Shown one piece after another: positions 16,479-26,072 of a DNA stretch of 35,958 bases (position 1 is its first letter; each line of letters opens with the position of its first letter). Source of the stretch: Clostridia bacterium (GTDB lineage: Bacteria > Bacillota > Clostridia > TANB77 > UBA1234); assembly GCA_017469465.1 (NCBI GenBank), contig JAFUGH010000039.1:1-35958 (forward strand). Reading direction: 5' to 3'. The notes beneath the pieces are model-generated. The model searched no databases. It was not told the DNA's origin and saw only the letters and a list, made by a program, of their open reading frames with translations. The translations under genes and the position numbers were made by a program.

Positions 16479-17675
16479 CCATTGCATAATGTGTTTGCTA
16501 GTAGTGAAGTTAGTAGTGATCCAGATTATAATGTTTCTGAGAGTGAAATTGAAGATTTACAAACAAAAAATGATTTTGAGGCTGTTATTAGCATGTTTTT
16601 CCTTGGCGTTGGTGATTATGCACAAGATTACCTGAATCAAGTATTTAGAGAAGAAATAACAGTAGACAAAATTGTATATAACAAAGCAGTTCTACTAAAT
16701 GCCAATTTTTTTAATAATTCTATTAATTCTTCTAAATCAAATGCATCTACAATACTTAGAGAAATTATTACAAAATGGTATCAATATTTTAGAAAACTTG
16801 CTTTAATTGTTATTTTAATTAGTTTAATTGTTGTTGGAATAAGATACTTTATTCAAACTCCAGAAAGTAGGGTAAAGGCACGAGATGTTCTAAAGAAAGT
16901 AGTTATGGCAGTAGCACTTGTGTACTTTTTCCCATATGTGATGAGATATGCATTTGATATTAATGAAGCAATTGTGAAATACATTGCTTCAAAATATTCA
17001 ACGGAAGATAAAATTACAGCATTTGCTATCACACAAATATCTGATTTAACAAGGGATGATCTTGAATTTAGAAGTCCAGCTTATATTTCTTTAAGAGGAA
17101 TGCGAGTTGGTGCAGGTAGTTCAGAAGCAACACAATTGTATTTAAATAAATTAGAAAATTATAAGAAACAGGTAGATGTAATGCGTATGATGCGTGCATT
17201 TGGTGGTGTTACACTTAGATTTGCCTATATTATTATTTGGTGGATAATGCTTGCACAAACATATATTTTAACGATTATTTATTTAAAGCGTTATCTACTA
17301 ATTGCGTTTTTAATTATTGTATATCCATTAGTAATCATTGGGTATATTGTTGGAGGAATGTTTGGCAGAAGGCAAACAGCGTTTAATAGATGGTGTGGAC
17401 AATTTTTTACAAATGTCTTTTTACAAACCATACATGCTATTATGTATGGAACTATTAGCGGAATTATTATGAATCAGGTAAGAAATCAGCTTTCAAATGA
17501 TGCAACAAGTAAATTGAATGTTATTCTTATGATTATTGCTACTTCATTCTTATTCTCAGGAGAAAAATTATTAACTAGATTTTGGAAAGTATCTGTTGAT
17601 GATTCAGAGAGAAAAGGTATTAAGAGAATGTTTGGCAGACCTAAGAGATTACTTGGTCATCTTAAAGGAAAATAA
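16422..17675 (+). CDS. VirB6/TrbL-like channel protein 1 (417 aa)
   Basis: This is the smallest of five consecutive paralogues. It has a signal peptide (cut near VFA/SSE, residue 26), a short extracytoplasmic part with the family motif VDKIVYNKAVLLNANFF (81-97), and a polytopic core with helices near 123-143, 157-176, 264-288, 290-310 and 362-380. The diagnostic segment is FNRWCGQFFTNVFLQTIHAI (321-340), followed by SFLFSGEKLL. VirB6/TrbL proteins form the inner-membrane part of the T4SS channel. It ends soon after the core with a short basic tail and lacks the long tails of the other four. GGAGGTG gives the start. The AGGTGCCA over that site (16413-16420) can pair with 16471-16478. Confidence 0.85.
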   Translation: MKSTAIKVLMLILVFLMALPLHNVFASSEVSSDPDYNVSESEIEDLQTKNDFEAVISMFFLGVGDYAQDYLNQVFREEITVDKIVYNKAVLLNANFFNNSINSSKSNASTILREIITKWYQYFRKLALIVILISLIVVGIRYFIQTPESRVKARDVLKKVVMAVALVYFFPYVMRYAFDINEAIVKYIASKYSTEDKITAFAITQISDLTRDDLEFRSPAYISLRGMRVGAGSSEATQLYLNKLENYKKQVDVMRMMRAFGGVTLRFAYIIIWWIMLAQTYILTIIYLKRYLLIAFLIIVYPLVIIGYIVGGMFGRRQTAFNRWCGQFFTNVFLQTIHAIMYGTISGIIMNQVRNQLSNDATSKLNVILMIIATSFLFSGEKLLTRFWKVSVDDSERKGIKRMFGRPKRLLGHLKGK

Positions 17676-17718
17676 TAAAATTGAATATAATGTTTTAAAA
17701 AATAGATTTAGAAAGGTG

Positions 17719-17775
17719 GTGTTGTGATGAGCAAAAAATGTAGGGGCATTTTATATCTTTTTATATTCGCAACAC
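17719..17775 (+). promoter_or_regulatory. Possible start-codon-pairing element, VirB6-like gene 2
   Basis: GTGTTGTGA (17719-17727), ending on the first base of the start codon, can pair with TCGCAACAC (17767-17775, +41 to +49) over 9 bp with one G-U. Alone this could be chance. Confidence 0.3.
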
Positions 17776-20156
17776 TATTTTTATTCACTTCTTATTCACA
17801 AGTTTTTGCAATAAGTGTCAATGAATTAATTGAAGGACATCAAATATATAAGTATAGAACCGAAGGCAGTACTAATGAAAATGAGGCGCTTTATTCGTAC
17901 GAGGTAATAAAGTTACCTTTTAATAAAAATCAAATCATATATGATGAGGGAACAGGTGCAATAAAATTATATGAAAATGATATTGGGATTGACTATATTT
18001 CATTTTCAATTACTTATGCAGTGAATGGGGAAGAAATCGTAGAAGAACCTACAGTAGGATTTGATAGAAATGGAAATTATTTGTTAAGGCTTTCACAAGA
18101 AATTCCAGAGGGCAGTCCATATTATTTAAGTGTTACAGAAACAATTGATGAGAAAGATCAAAATGGAAACTCTATAGGTATTGTGGAAAGAACTACCTCT
18201 ACCTCTGAAAGGGAATTTCAATTAGATTCTACCGAAATAATAGCAGAACCGGAAGGAACAAGTTGGCTATCTGCAGGATGGTCAGCGCTTCACGGTGACC
18301 TTGCCAAAATAGGAAAAATATTGGTCGAGACTTTTTGTGATGTTTTAGTTCCCGTAGGAGATGCTTTTTTAGATATGATATGTAACTCCGTTGGCGAAGT
18401 TGTTACAATAGATGGCGTTGTTTATAATAGAGTCAGCAAATTAGATATTGATTTCTTTACAAATTCTAATGGAGATATTGAAGGAAACAATATGACATTG
18501 ACTAGTTCCCTAAAATCGATAATGGGAAATGTTGTAAATAAGTTATACGTTTTTTTTAGAAACATAGTGATTGTTTTTTATATGGCGATGCTTGTGTATA
18601 TTGCAATTAAGATTTTAGCGACAAGTACAGCTGAAAAGAAAGCAGATTATAAGTCGATATTTATGGCATGGGTAATGGGTGTAGTCATGCTCATGTTTTT
18701 CCCTTATGTCATGAAATATACCATTCAATTAAATGATGCTTTGTGTAAGATGATTAGTCAAGATATTGGACAAAGTGAGGTAGAAAATGCTCCTACACCT
18801 GTGAACGGTTTGGTGACAAGCACTTATGGAACAGATGATTTTGTGAATCACATGTTGTTAAACGGAGAAAGAAATACTAATAACAATGCAATGCTAAATG
18901 TTCGAGTGATTGGAGCAATGAATAAGAATTTACCTTTAATTATTGTGTATTTTATTTTCATAGGACAGCTTTTAGCAATTTTGATTATGTACTATAAAAG
19001 AGTATTTATGATAGCATTTTTAATATCTATTTTTCCAATTGTTGTGGCAATTTATCCACTTAATAAAATAGGGGACATTCGAATGAATCCTTTTGGAGAG
19101 TGGTTTAAAGAGTTTGCTGTTAACGTTTTTGTACAAAGTTTTCATGCTGCCACATATAAGGTAATTGTTTCAATAGGAGTTAAATCGTATATTGGTGGTG
19201 GCCAAAACTGGCTGTTCTTAATTATTAGTGTGTTATTCCTATTTGAAGGTGAAAAATTAATTAGAGCGATATTTAATGCAAAATCAAGTGCAAATACAAT
19301 TGGTGATATGGCAATGGCTGGTGCATTTGCAATGAAGATGATGAAAGATGTTGGTTCAGCACTTCCATCAGTTAACAAAGAAAAGGAAGAAGAAGATGAA
19401 AATGCAGGTAAGAAGAAAGCCAAAAAGGATGTAGCAAAATCGACACCAACACAAGCAACAACCTCAAATATGCATGCAGTTAGTGACATCACTAGTGGTT
19501 CAGGTAGTACGTCGGGAACTGATGGCAGCACTAGTGGGGCAAGTAGGACTTCAGGAGCGGCTAGTAGCAGTCCAGGTACTGGCACACCAATTAATACTGA
19601 AACAAACACTATTAATAGTAGCTCAAGTGCTGGTGCTACTGGACCAACAACTGTTGACAATAGAGTTGATAAAACGGTGGATGATAAAAAAATGGGGCGT
19701 TTTTCTAAACCAATTGCCAATGCATTTGGAACTGGATTTAGTATGGGAGCTCAATTAACAGGTGGTGTTGTTGGAACAACTTATGGATTAGCTCAAAACA
19801 ATGCAAAGGAGTCTTATAATGCAGCAACAGCAGGTTTTGTTTCTGGAATTAGTACTGGTAAAGCAATAGGAAAGTCGGGAAAGAAAGTATTATCAGGTGG
19901 GTTTGACAAAATTAGCAGTAGAAGGGCGGCTAGAATAGTTGCTGAAGAATATGAATCTGGTGCACATGATGATGAGATTGGAATTAATGAAGCAGATAGA
20001 CAATTAAATAGTGAGAGAGCAGAAGCAATTAGAAGGGCATATGCAAATTATGCAAGAAGAAGTAACGGTTGGAGAGGAAAAACGGGAGCACAATTAGATT
20101 TTTACAAAGCACAAATGAAAATATTGAATGAGAGTTTAGATAGAAATAAAGATTAG
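17727..20156 (+). CDS. VirB6/TrbL-like channel protein 2 (809 aa)
   Basis: This second paralogue has a signal peptide ending VFA/ISV and a beta-rich ectodomain (about 30-190, no recognised family). The family motif GVVYNRVSKLDIDFF starts near 229. The helical core carries GEWFKEFAVNVFVQSFHAA near 457-475, then LFLFEGEKLI. After the core comes a long cytoplasmic or translocated tail: Lys/Glu-rich, then a Ser/Thr/Gly low-complexity linker (about 575-640), then a Gly-rich hydrophobic element near 665-715 (GFSMGAQLTGGVVGTTYGLA), then an Arg-rich end. ATG 17727 is preferred over GTG 17724 because AAAGGTGG lies eight bases upstream. A nearby frame of 94 codons is a shadow of the low-complexity part. 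Confidence 0.83.
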   Translation: MSKKCRGILYLFIFATLFLFTSYSQVFAISVNELIEGHQIYKYRTEGSTNENEALYSYEVIKLPFNKNQIIYDEGTGAIKLYENDIGIDYISFSITYAVNGEEIVEEPTVGFDRNGNYLLRLSQEIPEGSPYYLSVTETIDEKDQNGNSIGIVERTTSTSEREFQLDSTEIIAEPEGTSWLSAGWSALHGDLAKIGKILVETFCDVLVPVGDAFLDMICNSVGEVVTIDGVVYNRVSKLDIDFFTNSNGDIEGNNMTLTSSLKSIMGNVVNKLYVFFRNIVIVFYMAMLVYIAIKILATSTAEKKADYKSIFMAWVMGVVMLMFFPYVMKYTIQLNDALCKMISQDIGQSEVENAPTPVNGLVTSTYGTDDFVNHMLLNGERNTNNNAMLNVRVIGAMNKNLPLIIVYFIFIGQLLAILIMYYKRVFMIAFLISIFPIVVAIYPLNKIGDIRMNPFGEWFKEFAVNVFVQSFHAATYKVIVSIGVKSYIGGGQNWLFLIISVLFLFEGEKLIRAIFNAKSSANTIGDMAMAGAFAMKMMKDVGSALPSVNKEKEEEDENAGKKKAKKDVAKSTPTQATTSNMHAVSDITSGSGSTSGTDGSTSGASRTSGAASSSPGTGTPINTETNTINSSSSAGATGPTTVDNRVDKTVDDKKMGRFSKPIANAFGTGFSMGAQLTGGVVGTTYGLAQNNAKESYNAATAGFVSGISTGKAIGKSGKKVLSGGFDKISSRRAARIVAEEYESGAHDDEIGINEADRQLNSERAEAIRRAYANYARRSNGWRGKTGAQLDFYKAQMKILNESLDRNKD

Positions 20157-20191
20157 TAATAAATGAAAGTTAGCAAATAAATGGGAGGTGA

Positions 20192-20248
20192 GAACAATGA
20201 ATAAAATAAATAAATTTAAGTTGTGTACAATGGTAGTGTTCATTGTTC
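20192..20248 (+). promoter_or_regulatory. Possible start-codon-pairing element, VirB6-like gene 3
   Basis: GAACAATG (20192-20199, containing the ATG) pairs perfectly with CATTGTTC (20241-20248, +45 to +52). A second copy, ACAATG at 20227-20232, could compete for the same arm as a local hairpin. Confidence 0.4.
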
Positions 20249-22812
20249 TATTGCTTTCCAACGTATTCGCATCCTCGGAAGAAACTGATGGCTCAAATGA
20301 AGGCGGAACATTGGAAAATCCATTTGTGATTAATATTACAGGTAGCTCAGGTGCTAATCAGACCTTTCATTTTTCTAGCTATCCATTTTACTTTAAAACA
20401 AACACGATAGGTTCCTTTGAAGTGTATGTAGACAATACTTCAAATGAAGTAACTTTTACGCTTGTAGATAATAATTTGAATCATATTATTGCTGTTATTG
20501 AAAATACGGAGAATGTTGACAATATGCAATTGGGAATTGATTATAGGGAAACTTCTGATTCTCTAATTTCTACTCCTAAATATGATATTTCTGAAATAAT
20601 TATGGGAACCTTGAGTGGGACAAAAAGTGAAGTAAGAAAAAATAAATTATTGAATATAGCACCTAGCGCTAATATTTTAGCAACGAGATCAAACTTGTAT
20701 TTTTTCACAAATTTTAATGATACTAAAGTTAATGAGCAAATTAATTCATTAAAAACAAGTGATACAAGAAATGCCATTAAGGATTGGATGAATTATTCAA
20801 ATTTAGGATATCAAAATAGTTTAAATCCAACAATAAATGATATGATTTATGAATTTAATGGTACGAATAACAGCGCTTTAGCTGATGAAAATGAGAATGA
20901 TAAAAATAGCATTGAAGCAATTATTACGAGATTATTTGTTGCTATAGGAGATAATTTCTTACTAAAAAGTCTTAGAAGCTTATTCCAAGAAAACAATATT
21001 AGTATTAATACCTTGATTTTTAACCAATTTGAACCTACGAAGCTTGATTTGTATAATCCGTCAGCGAATGCTACTAATCAAGCACTAAGAAGTGCAGTTA
21101 ACAAATGGTATAATATATTTCTAACATTTACATATATTTGCTACATCATTATTCTTGTATATATTGGTGTTATGATTATTACAGTAGCTGGCACACCGAG
21201 ACAAGAAAAAGCGAAGTCATTTTTTACAAACTGGGTGGTAGGATTAGTACTATTAATTCTTTTGCCACATTATGGTTTTCCGCTTTTATTTAAATTAAAT
21301 GATGCATTAGTTGCTTATATTGGGAAAGATGCTTCTAACATGGATACATATTACACTGTTTTAGAAAGGCATGATGAGATAGACGGTGGAGATAGTATGA
21401 CAGTAGCGATTCAAAAATTAGAAGAAGAACGTGCTAGTGCTCAGAGTAGTTTGGAGCAAGATCAACAAGAAATAGAAAATATGGTGAATACTGTAGCTAC
21501 GGATACGATTGAACCTTTTTTTAATGGATATGAAAATGATAACAAGATGATGGAATATAAACAGTATTTAATTGAACAAGTGTCTAATATGTATAATTCA
21601 TATATATGGTATAGATCTCATGGAAAAGAAAAGGAAGAAATGAGTGACTTTAGGAATAACTTTGGTAGAACTATTGTTGAATCATCAACAGTAATTGCTG
21701 GTCTTTCAGATACTTCATTAGGTCGTCAAATATATCAAGATTATATGTCAGCAGGAGGACCTTATGAACAATTAGTAGATAAATATGAAGAAGCTTATCA
21801 ATATGAGCAAAGAATTGTACAAATAGATCAAGATATCATTACACTTCAAAATGATATATTAGGTTTGATGAGAAGTTATGCGGGAGAATACAATCGATTA
21901 ATTTTTGGTGTATTGTTTTTAATGTTGCTATTCCAATTAATAGGACTATTAATTCTATACATAAAAAGACTATTAATGATAGCAATATTAATTGCAGTAT
22001 TCCCAATAGTTATGTTATTTTACTGTATTGACAAAATGGCAGATAATACGGCGCAAACATTATCATTATGGTTCAAAGAATTATTAGCGAATATTTATAT
22101 TCAAGCAGTTCATGCTGTGATATACAGAGTTCTAGTTGAAATGGGACTTGAGGTGTTTAAAAGAGATAGTGGCAATTGGATATTACTTGTATGCGCAATG
22201 ATGCTTTTATTACCTGCAGAATCAATTATGAAGTCAATATTTAATTTAAATGGAGTTTCCCTTGGACAAATTGGTGGAATGTTAGAAAAAACTGGGATTG
22301 GCATTGGTGCATTAAGAAGTTTGGCAACGGCAGGAAAAAGAAGCGATGATAAAGCAATAACAAGTAAAGAAAAACAATATGCAAAAAATGCTCAAAGAAA
22401 GCAAACAAGAGCAGATAACAGGCAAACAGCAAGAGATTATAGAAGAGCAGCGAATAATGTACGTCCAGATGGATTTGTAAAAAGTGCAAAAAATTTGGCA
22501 TATGATGCAGGAGATTTGGCACATAAAGCAGGAAATGCAATTAGGGAAAAAAGAATTGCTATTCATAATGTTAAAACCAAGGCAGGAAGATTTACTAGAT
22601 ATGCTAGAAATACGGCTTCTATTGCGGTTGGTGCTGCTTATGGACTTGCGGGTGGAGATGTCAATTCTATGGTTGCAGGTGCAGCAATTGCTAGAACACT
22701 TAGTGGAAAGCAAGGAACAGATCAGGAGTTTGTAAAAAAGCAAAAGGAAGCTAGAAAAAAAGAAAAACTAAAAAATAGAGTAGGAAGTGCTTATAAGAGG
22801 AAAAAGCATTAA
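20197..22812 (+). CDS. VirB6/TrbL-like channel protein 3 (871 aa)
   Basis: This third paralogue has a signal peptide ending VFA/SSE and a beta-rich ectodomain (about 40-130, starting GTLENPFVINITGSSG). The family motif INTLIFNQFEPTKLDLY begins at 270. Unlike the others it carries a long coiled-coil insert between core helices (about 400-560, with QSSLEQDQQEIENMV and QRIVQIDQDIITLQNDI). LWFKELLANIYIQAVHAV follows near 624-641. The tail is very basic (KRKQ/RADNR-rich), with a Gly-rich hydrophobic element near 807-836 (SIAVGAAYGLAGGDVNSM). ATG 20197 fits GGGAGGTGA; GTG 20188 overlaps that site. The start region GAACAATG pairs perfectly with CATTGTTC at 20241-20248. Confidence 0.83.
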   Translation: MNKINKFKLCTMVVFIVLLLSNVFASSEETDGSNEGGTLENPFVINITGSSGANQTFHFSSYPFYFKTNTIGSFEVYVDNTSNEVTFTLVDNNLNHIIAVIENTENVDNMQLGIDYRETSDSLISTPKYDISEIIMGTLSGTKSEVRKNKLLNIAPSANILATRSNLYFFTNFNDTKVNEQINSLKTSDTRNAIKDWMNYSNLGYQNSLNPTINDMIYEFNGTNNSALADENENDKNSIEAIITRLFVAIGDNFLLKSLRSLFQENNISINTLIFNQFEPTKLDLYNPSANATNQALRSAVNKWYNIFLTFTYICYIIILVYIGVMIITVAGTPRQEKAKSFFTNWVVGLVLLILLPHYGFPLLFKLNDALVAYIGKDASNMDTYYTVLERHDEIDGGDSMTVAIQKLEEERASAQSSLEQDQQEIENMVNTVATDTIEPFFNGYENDNKMMEYKQYLIEQVSNMYNSYIWYRSHGKEKEEMSDFRNNFGRTIVESSTVIAGLSDTSLGRQIYQDYMSAGGPYEQLVDKYEEAYQYEQRIVQIDQDIITLQNDILGLMRSYAGEYNRLIFGVLFLMLLFQLIGLLILYIKRLLMIAILIAVFPIVMLFYCIDKMADNTAQTLSLWFKELLANIYIQAVHAVIYRVLVEMGLEVFKRDSGNWILLVCAMMLLLPAESIMKSIFNLNGVSLGQIGGMLEKTGIGIGALRSLATAGKRSDDKAITSKEKQYAKNAQRKQTRADNRQTARDYRRAANNVRPDGFVKSAKNLAYDAGDLAHKAGNAIREKRIAIHNVKTKAGRFTRYARNTASIAVGAAYGLAGGDVNSMVAGAAIARTLSGKQGTDQEFVKKQKEARKKEKLKNRVGSAYKRKKH

Positions 22813-22827
22813 TTATAAATGAGAGGA

Positions 22828-22900
22828 GGCAAATAATATTATGAAAAATATTTTTCTTAAATTGAATATGGCAATAATATTAATGATAATATTATTTGCC
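22828..22900 (+). promoter_or_regulatory. Two-state hairpin over the RBS of VirB6-like gene 4
   Basis: GGCAAATAATATTA (22828-22841) spans the end of the ribosome site and the first base of the ATG. It pairs perfectly over 14 bp with TAATATTATTTGCC (22887-22900, +47 to +60). A near-copy, GGCAATAATATTA (22870-22882), can pair with the same arm across a 4-base loop with one bulge. The two structures exclude each other, one hiding the start and the other freeing it. Confidence 0.5.
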
Positions 22901-25900
22901 AATATATCAGTAGCTGTAACTAAAACGATTAATAATCAATTGACAATTGATGATGAATCAGTAGAAATTCAAAGGGATTCAGAGCATGGTTTCGCAAAAA
23001 TGTATGAATTTATAGTAAAACAGGACGGCATTTATAGAATAATATGCGAAGATGGTGATAGTTCTATTCTTAGAGTGACTAATATGTCTGGAAACGACAT
23101 TGGTAGTAAAGATGAAAATGGGATAATTATTGCAAATATGACTGCTAATGTGACTTATAGACTAGAAACTAACAATACAAATAAAATAAGCATTTTTAGC
23201 TATACTCCAACAGGTTCAGGGGATGAAACAATAGTAGATTTAACAGGTGATGCAAATGAACCAGAATGGTATGAAAAGGTAATTTCTTGGTTTATTAGAT
23301 TATTAGGGGAAGGGTTAAGTCGTATTATTTCACTAATAATTTCTGAACCTCTTTCTATAGATAAATTGGTATTTGATAAATATTCAGCAACGACACTAGC
23401 GTTTTTTAATAATGATTTAGATTACTATAAAACATCAAGTAATCCAACAGGAAAAAATTCATTAGTTGGTAATTATTTAGAGCCACTAGATCAAGTGTTT
23501 ATTCTATTTAGAAAAATTGCAATTATTGTATATATGGTTATTTTGGTATACATGGGACTAAGAATATTAGTGATGACAGCAAGTGCAGGTAAAAAGGCTA
23601 AATTTAAAGAATTAATTCTTGACTGGACAAAAGGAATAATTATATTATTTTTATTTCCATATGTGATTAGATATACAATATTGATTAATCATGCATTTGT
23701 TACGTATCTTTACGATAAAATAGGAAATGATTCAGAAGTAGTGGAAGAGAATAATTCTAGCTTGGTTGGTGCAGTAATTAAAAAGAATGATGGTAGCCTA
23801 GAAAATGTTGATACTGTTGCAGTTGATGATGATGCCGTTACAGTTGATTACATGACACAAATGTATCGAACAGCAAAAAGAAGTAGACGTATCTCTGATG
23901 CAATTTGTTGGGTTATTATGCTTGTACAAGTGATACAATTTTTAATTGTGTACATGAAAAGATTAATTACGATTATATTCTTGATAGCCATTTTCCCACT
24001 TGTAACGATTTCTTATGCAATAGATAAAATTGGAGATGGCAAGTCACAGGCATTTAATAATTGGTATAAAGAATTTGTACTACAAGTATTTATTCAAAGC
24101 TTTCATGCAATGAATTATGTGCTTGTTATGAGTATTATTTTAGGTGATAATGCTAACTGGTTTCTAAAAATGATTGGAATTGCTTATATTGCTAAGGGTG
24201 GAGATATTTTAAGAGGATTATTTGCTCAGATGAAAGGCGGAGCCGGAAAAGATGGTGGACCACTTGAAGTTGCAAAAGCATATGTTAAAACAAAACTAGC
24301 AATTCAAGGTGTTAATACAATTAGACAATCCGCTACCAAATTGATGGGAAAAGATTCTATGTTTGGTAAAGGAGTGGAACGTATACAATTAGCAAGAGAT
24401 GGAATGAGTTACAACAGTTCATTAAGAGCAGAACGTGATGCCAATAAAGCATTAAGATTAGATTTCGCTAGGCAAGATGCAGAAAAAGCAAGAAAAGATG
24501 TTCAAAATGTTGCTGATGGAATAGAAGATTTAGAAATGAAAAGAGATGCTTATAGAAATCAACTTACTGATCCAGATATTAGTGAAGAAGATAGAAGAAG
24601 AATTGAAGAAGAAAAGAAAAAGGTTGAAGAAGAAATTAGAAATTATAATGATTCTCTAGTAAAATCAGTAGATAATTTATCAAGACTTTCTGAAGAAGAA
24701 TTACAAAATGCCGTTAGTGCTGCTGGACTTACTCCAAGGCAAATTGAACAATTACAAGGAACGCTAAACCATGCAGGAGCTGTTGGAATTATTAGGAATA
24801 GTAGAAATGAAAGAAATATTGATGTTAGAACAGCAGTGGATGTAGTGTTTAGAGATAGAGAGGTATTCGCTTCTTCATCTGCTACTGGAAATGATATGTT
24901 AAATAGATATATTACGGCAACAAAAGATGAAAAAGGATTACAAGATGGTACATTAAGAAAAATTAATGCTGCACATAGTATAACAATTGATGATGCAGCT
25001 GTCAGTGCTCGAACAGTAAATCCTGAGCCAACAGAAACAGAGGAAAAGGTAAATTATGCACTAGATATGATGAAGAATGCATATATGGGTGAATATACTC
25101 TTGAAGAACTAACAAGAAGTGTTGAAATTATAGATTCCGTTAAGGAAGATGCTAGGTTTGTTAGTATGATTGAAGCGGCAGAAGAAGATGTAGGATTTAC
25201 TTTTAAAGATTTCAAATTAAATTTAGCTGTTCAAACAATTAACAATTCTAATAGAATAGAAAATGTAGGAGATGAAGAAGCACAAGAAAGAATAGACACA
25301 GCAATAGATGTATTACAAAGTGCGAATAAAAAAACGGATAAAACGATACTTACAGGCTTAAAAGCAAATGTTGATGAATTGAAGAAAGGGTATATACCAA
25401 TTCTTCGAGAAAAAGAAGACGAAAGAAGTAGACTTCAAAATGAGCTATCAAAAACTATGAATGAAAGAGGAATGCTTGGAAGATATGGTGAAGATTATGA
25501 AAGCTACTTAGATGAACGAATTAGTGAAGTAAGTAGAGATAATGCAAAACAAATGGTAGGAGGTATTGCTGAAAGTGGATTAGGAATAGCTGGTAGTGCA
25601 ATTAGAGTTACTTTTGGTACGGCTGCAGCAGGTGTTTCAACTGGTGCTACTTATACTGGCGGAAAGGATAGTGCTCCTGTAATTGTAAATGTGTCTAATA
25701 CCATTAAAACAGTTGATGGAGCCGCTGATAAAATAGAGCAAATTGGAGCAACCACGTTGGAGGCAACAAGAGATGCGGGTGCTTTCATAGGTAGAACAGT
25801 AGTAGAAAAAGGATTTGGAGGAAAATTACCACCAAAAGCAGCACCAAGTTCAGTTACAAAATCTTCAATCAACATTAATAGGGCAGGATACTTTAAAGAT

Positions 25901-25981
25901 GGAGCAGTAAGAAGTGCTGTAGAGGATGAATTGAAAAGAAGAGAAAATGTAAGAAATAAGATGTTAGGTAGAAGAAAATGA
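22841..25981 (+). CDS. VirB6/TrbL-like channel protein 4 (1046 aa)
   Basis: The signal peptide (KLNMAIILMIILFANISVAV) is nearly the same as in protein 5. A small beta-rich ectodomain (about 28-125) follows, then the family motif IDKLVFDKYSATTLAFF from 173. The helical core carries FNNWYKEFVLQVFIQSFHAM near 405-424. About 600 further residues form a charged, helical, coiled-coil tail (for example SEEDRRRIEEEKKKVEEEIR) with a Gly-rich element near 907-945 (GIAGSAIRVTFGTAAAGVST). No enzyme motif was found in the tail. The ribosome site GAGGAGG overlaps an element that can pair with codons at +47 to +60. Confidence 0.83.
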   Translation: MKNIFLKLNMAIILMIILFANISVAVTKTINNQLTIDDESVEIQRDSEHGFAKMYEFIVKQDGIYRIICEDGDSSILRVTNMSGNDIGSKDENGIIIANMTANVTYRLETNNTNKISIFSYTPTGSGDETIVDLTGDANEPEWYEKVISWFIRLLGEGLSRIISLIISEPLSIDKLVFDKYSATTLAFFNNDLDYYKTSSNPTGKNSLVGNYLEPLDQVFILFRKIAIIVYMVILVYMGLRILVMTASAGKKAKFKELILDWTKGIIILFLFPYVIRYTILINHAFVTYLYDKIGNDSEVVEENNSSLVGAVIKKNDGSLENVDTVAVDDDAVTVDYMTQMYRTAKRSRRISDAICWVIMLVQVIQFLIVYMKRLITIIFLIAIFPLVTISYAIDKIGDGKSQAFNNWYKEFVLQVFIQSFHAMNYVLVMSIILGDNANWFLKMIGIAYIAKGGDILRGLFAQMKGGAGKDGGPLEVAKAYVKTKLAIQGVNTIRQSATKLMGKDSMFGKGVERIQLARDGMSYNSSLRAERDANKALRLDFARQDAEKARKDVQNVADGIEDLEMKRDAYRNQLTDPDISEEDRRRIEEEKKKVEEEIRNYNDSLVKSVDNLSRLSEEELQNAVSAAGLTPRQIEQLQGTLNHAGAVGIIRNSRNERNIDVRTAVDVVFRDREVFASSSATGNDMLNRYITATKDEKGLQDGTLRKINAAHSITIDDAAVSARTVNPEPTETEEKVNYALDMMKNAYMGEYTLEELTRSVEIIDSVKEDARFVSMIEAAEEDVGFTFKDFKLNLAVQTINNSNRIENVGDEEAQERIDTAIDVLQSANKKTDKTILTGLKANVDELKKGYIPILREKEDERSRLQNELSKTMNERGMLGRYGEDYESYLDERISEVSRDNAKQMVGGIAESGLGIAGSAIRVTFGTAAAGVSTGATYTGGKDSAPVIVNVSNTIKTVDGAADKIEQIGATTLEATRDAGAFIGRTVVEKGFGGKLPPKAAPSSVTKSSININRAGYFKDGAVRSAVEDELKRRENVRNKMLGRRK

Positions 25982-25999
25982 TAATGATTAAAGAGAGGG

Positions 26000-26072
26000 G
26001 GCAAATAGTATTATGAAAAAGTTTCTTTTAAAATTAAATACGGCAATAATATTAGTAGTAATATTATTTGCC
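26000..26072 (+). promoter_or_regulatory. Two-state hairpin over the RBS of VirB6-like gene 5
   Basis: GGCAAATAGTATTA (26000-26013) pairs with TAATATTATTTGCC (26059-26072, +47 to +60) over 14 bp with one G-U. The competing local arm is GGCAATAATATTA (26042-26054). The layout is identical to gene 4, so it was kept after duplication. Confidence 0.5.

Noticed and set aside
19142..19758. Open frames on both strands inside VirB6-like gene 2
   Set aside because: They are shadows of the Ser/Thr/Gly-rich linker and lack ribosome sites. The main frame continues with paralogue motifs on both sides.
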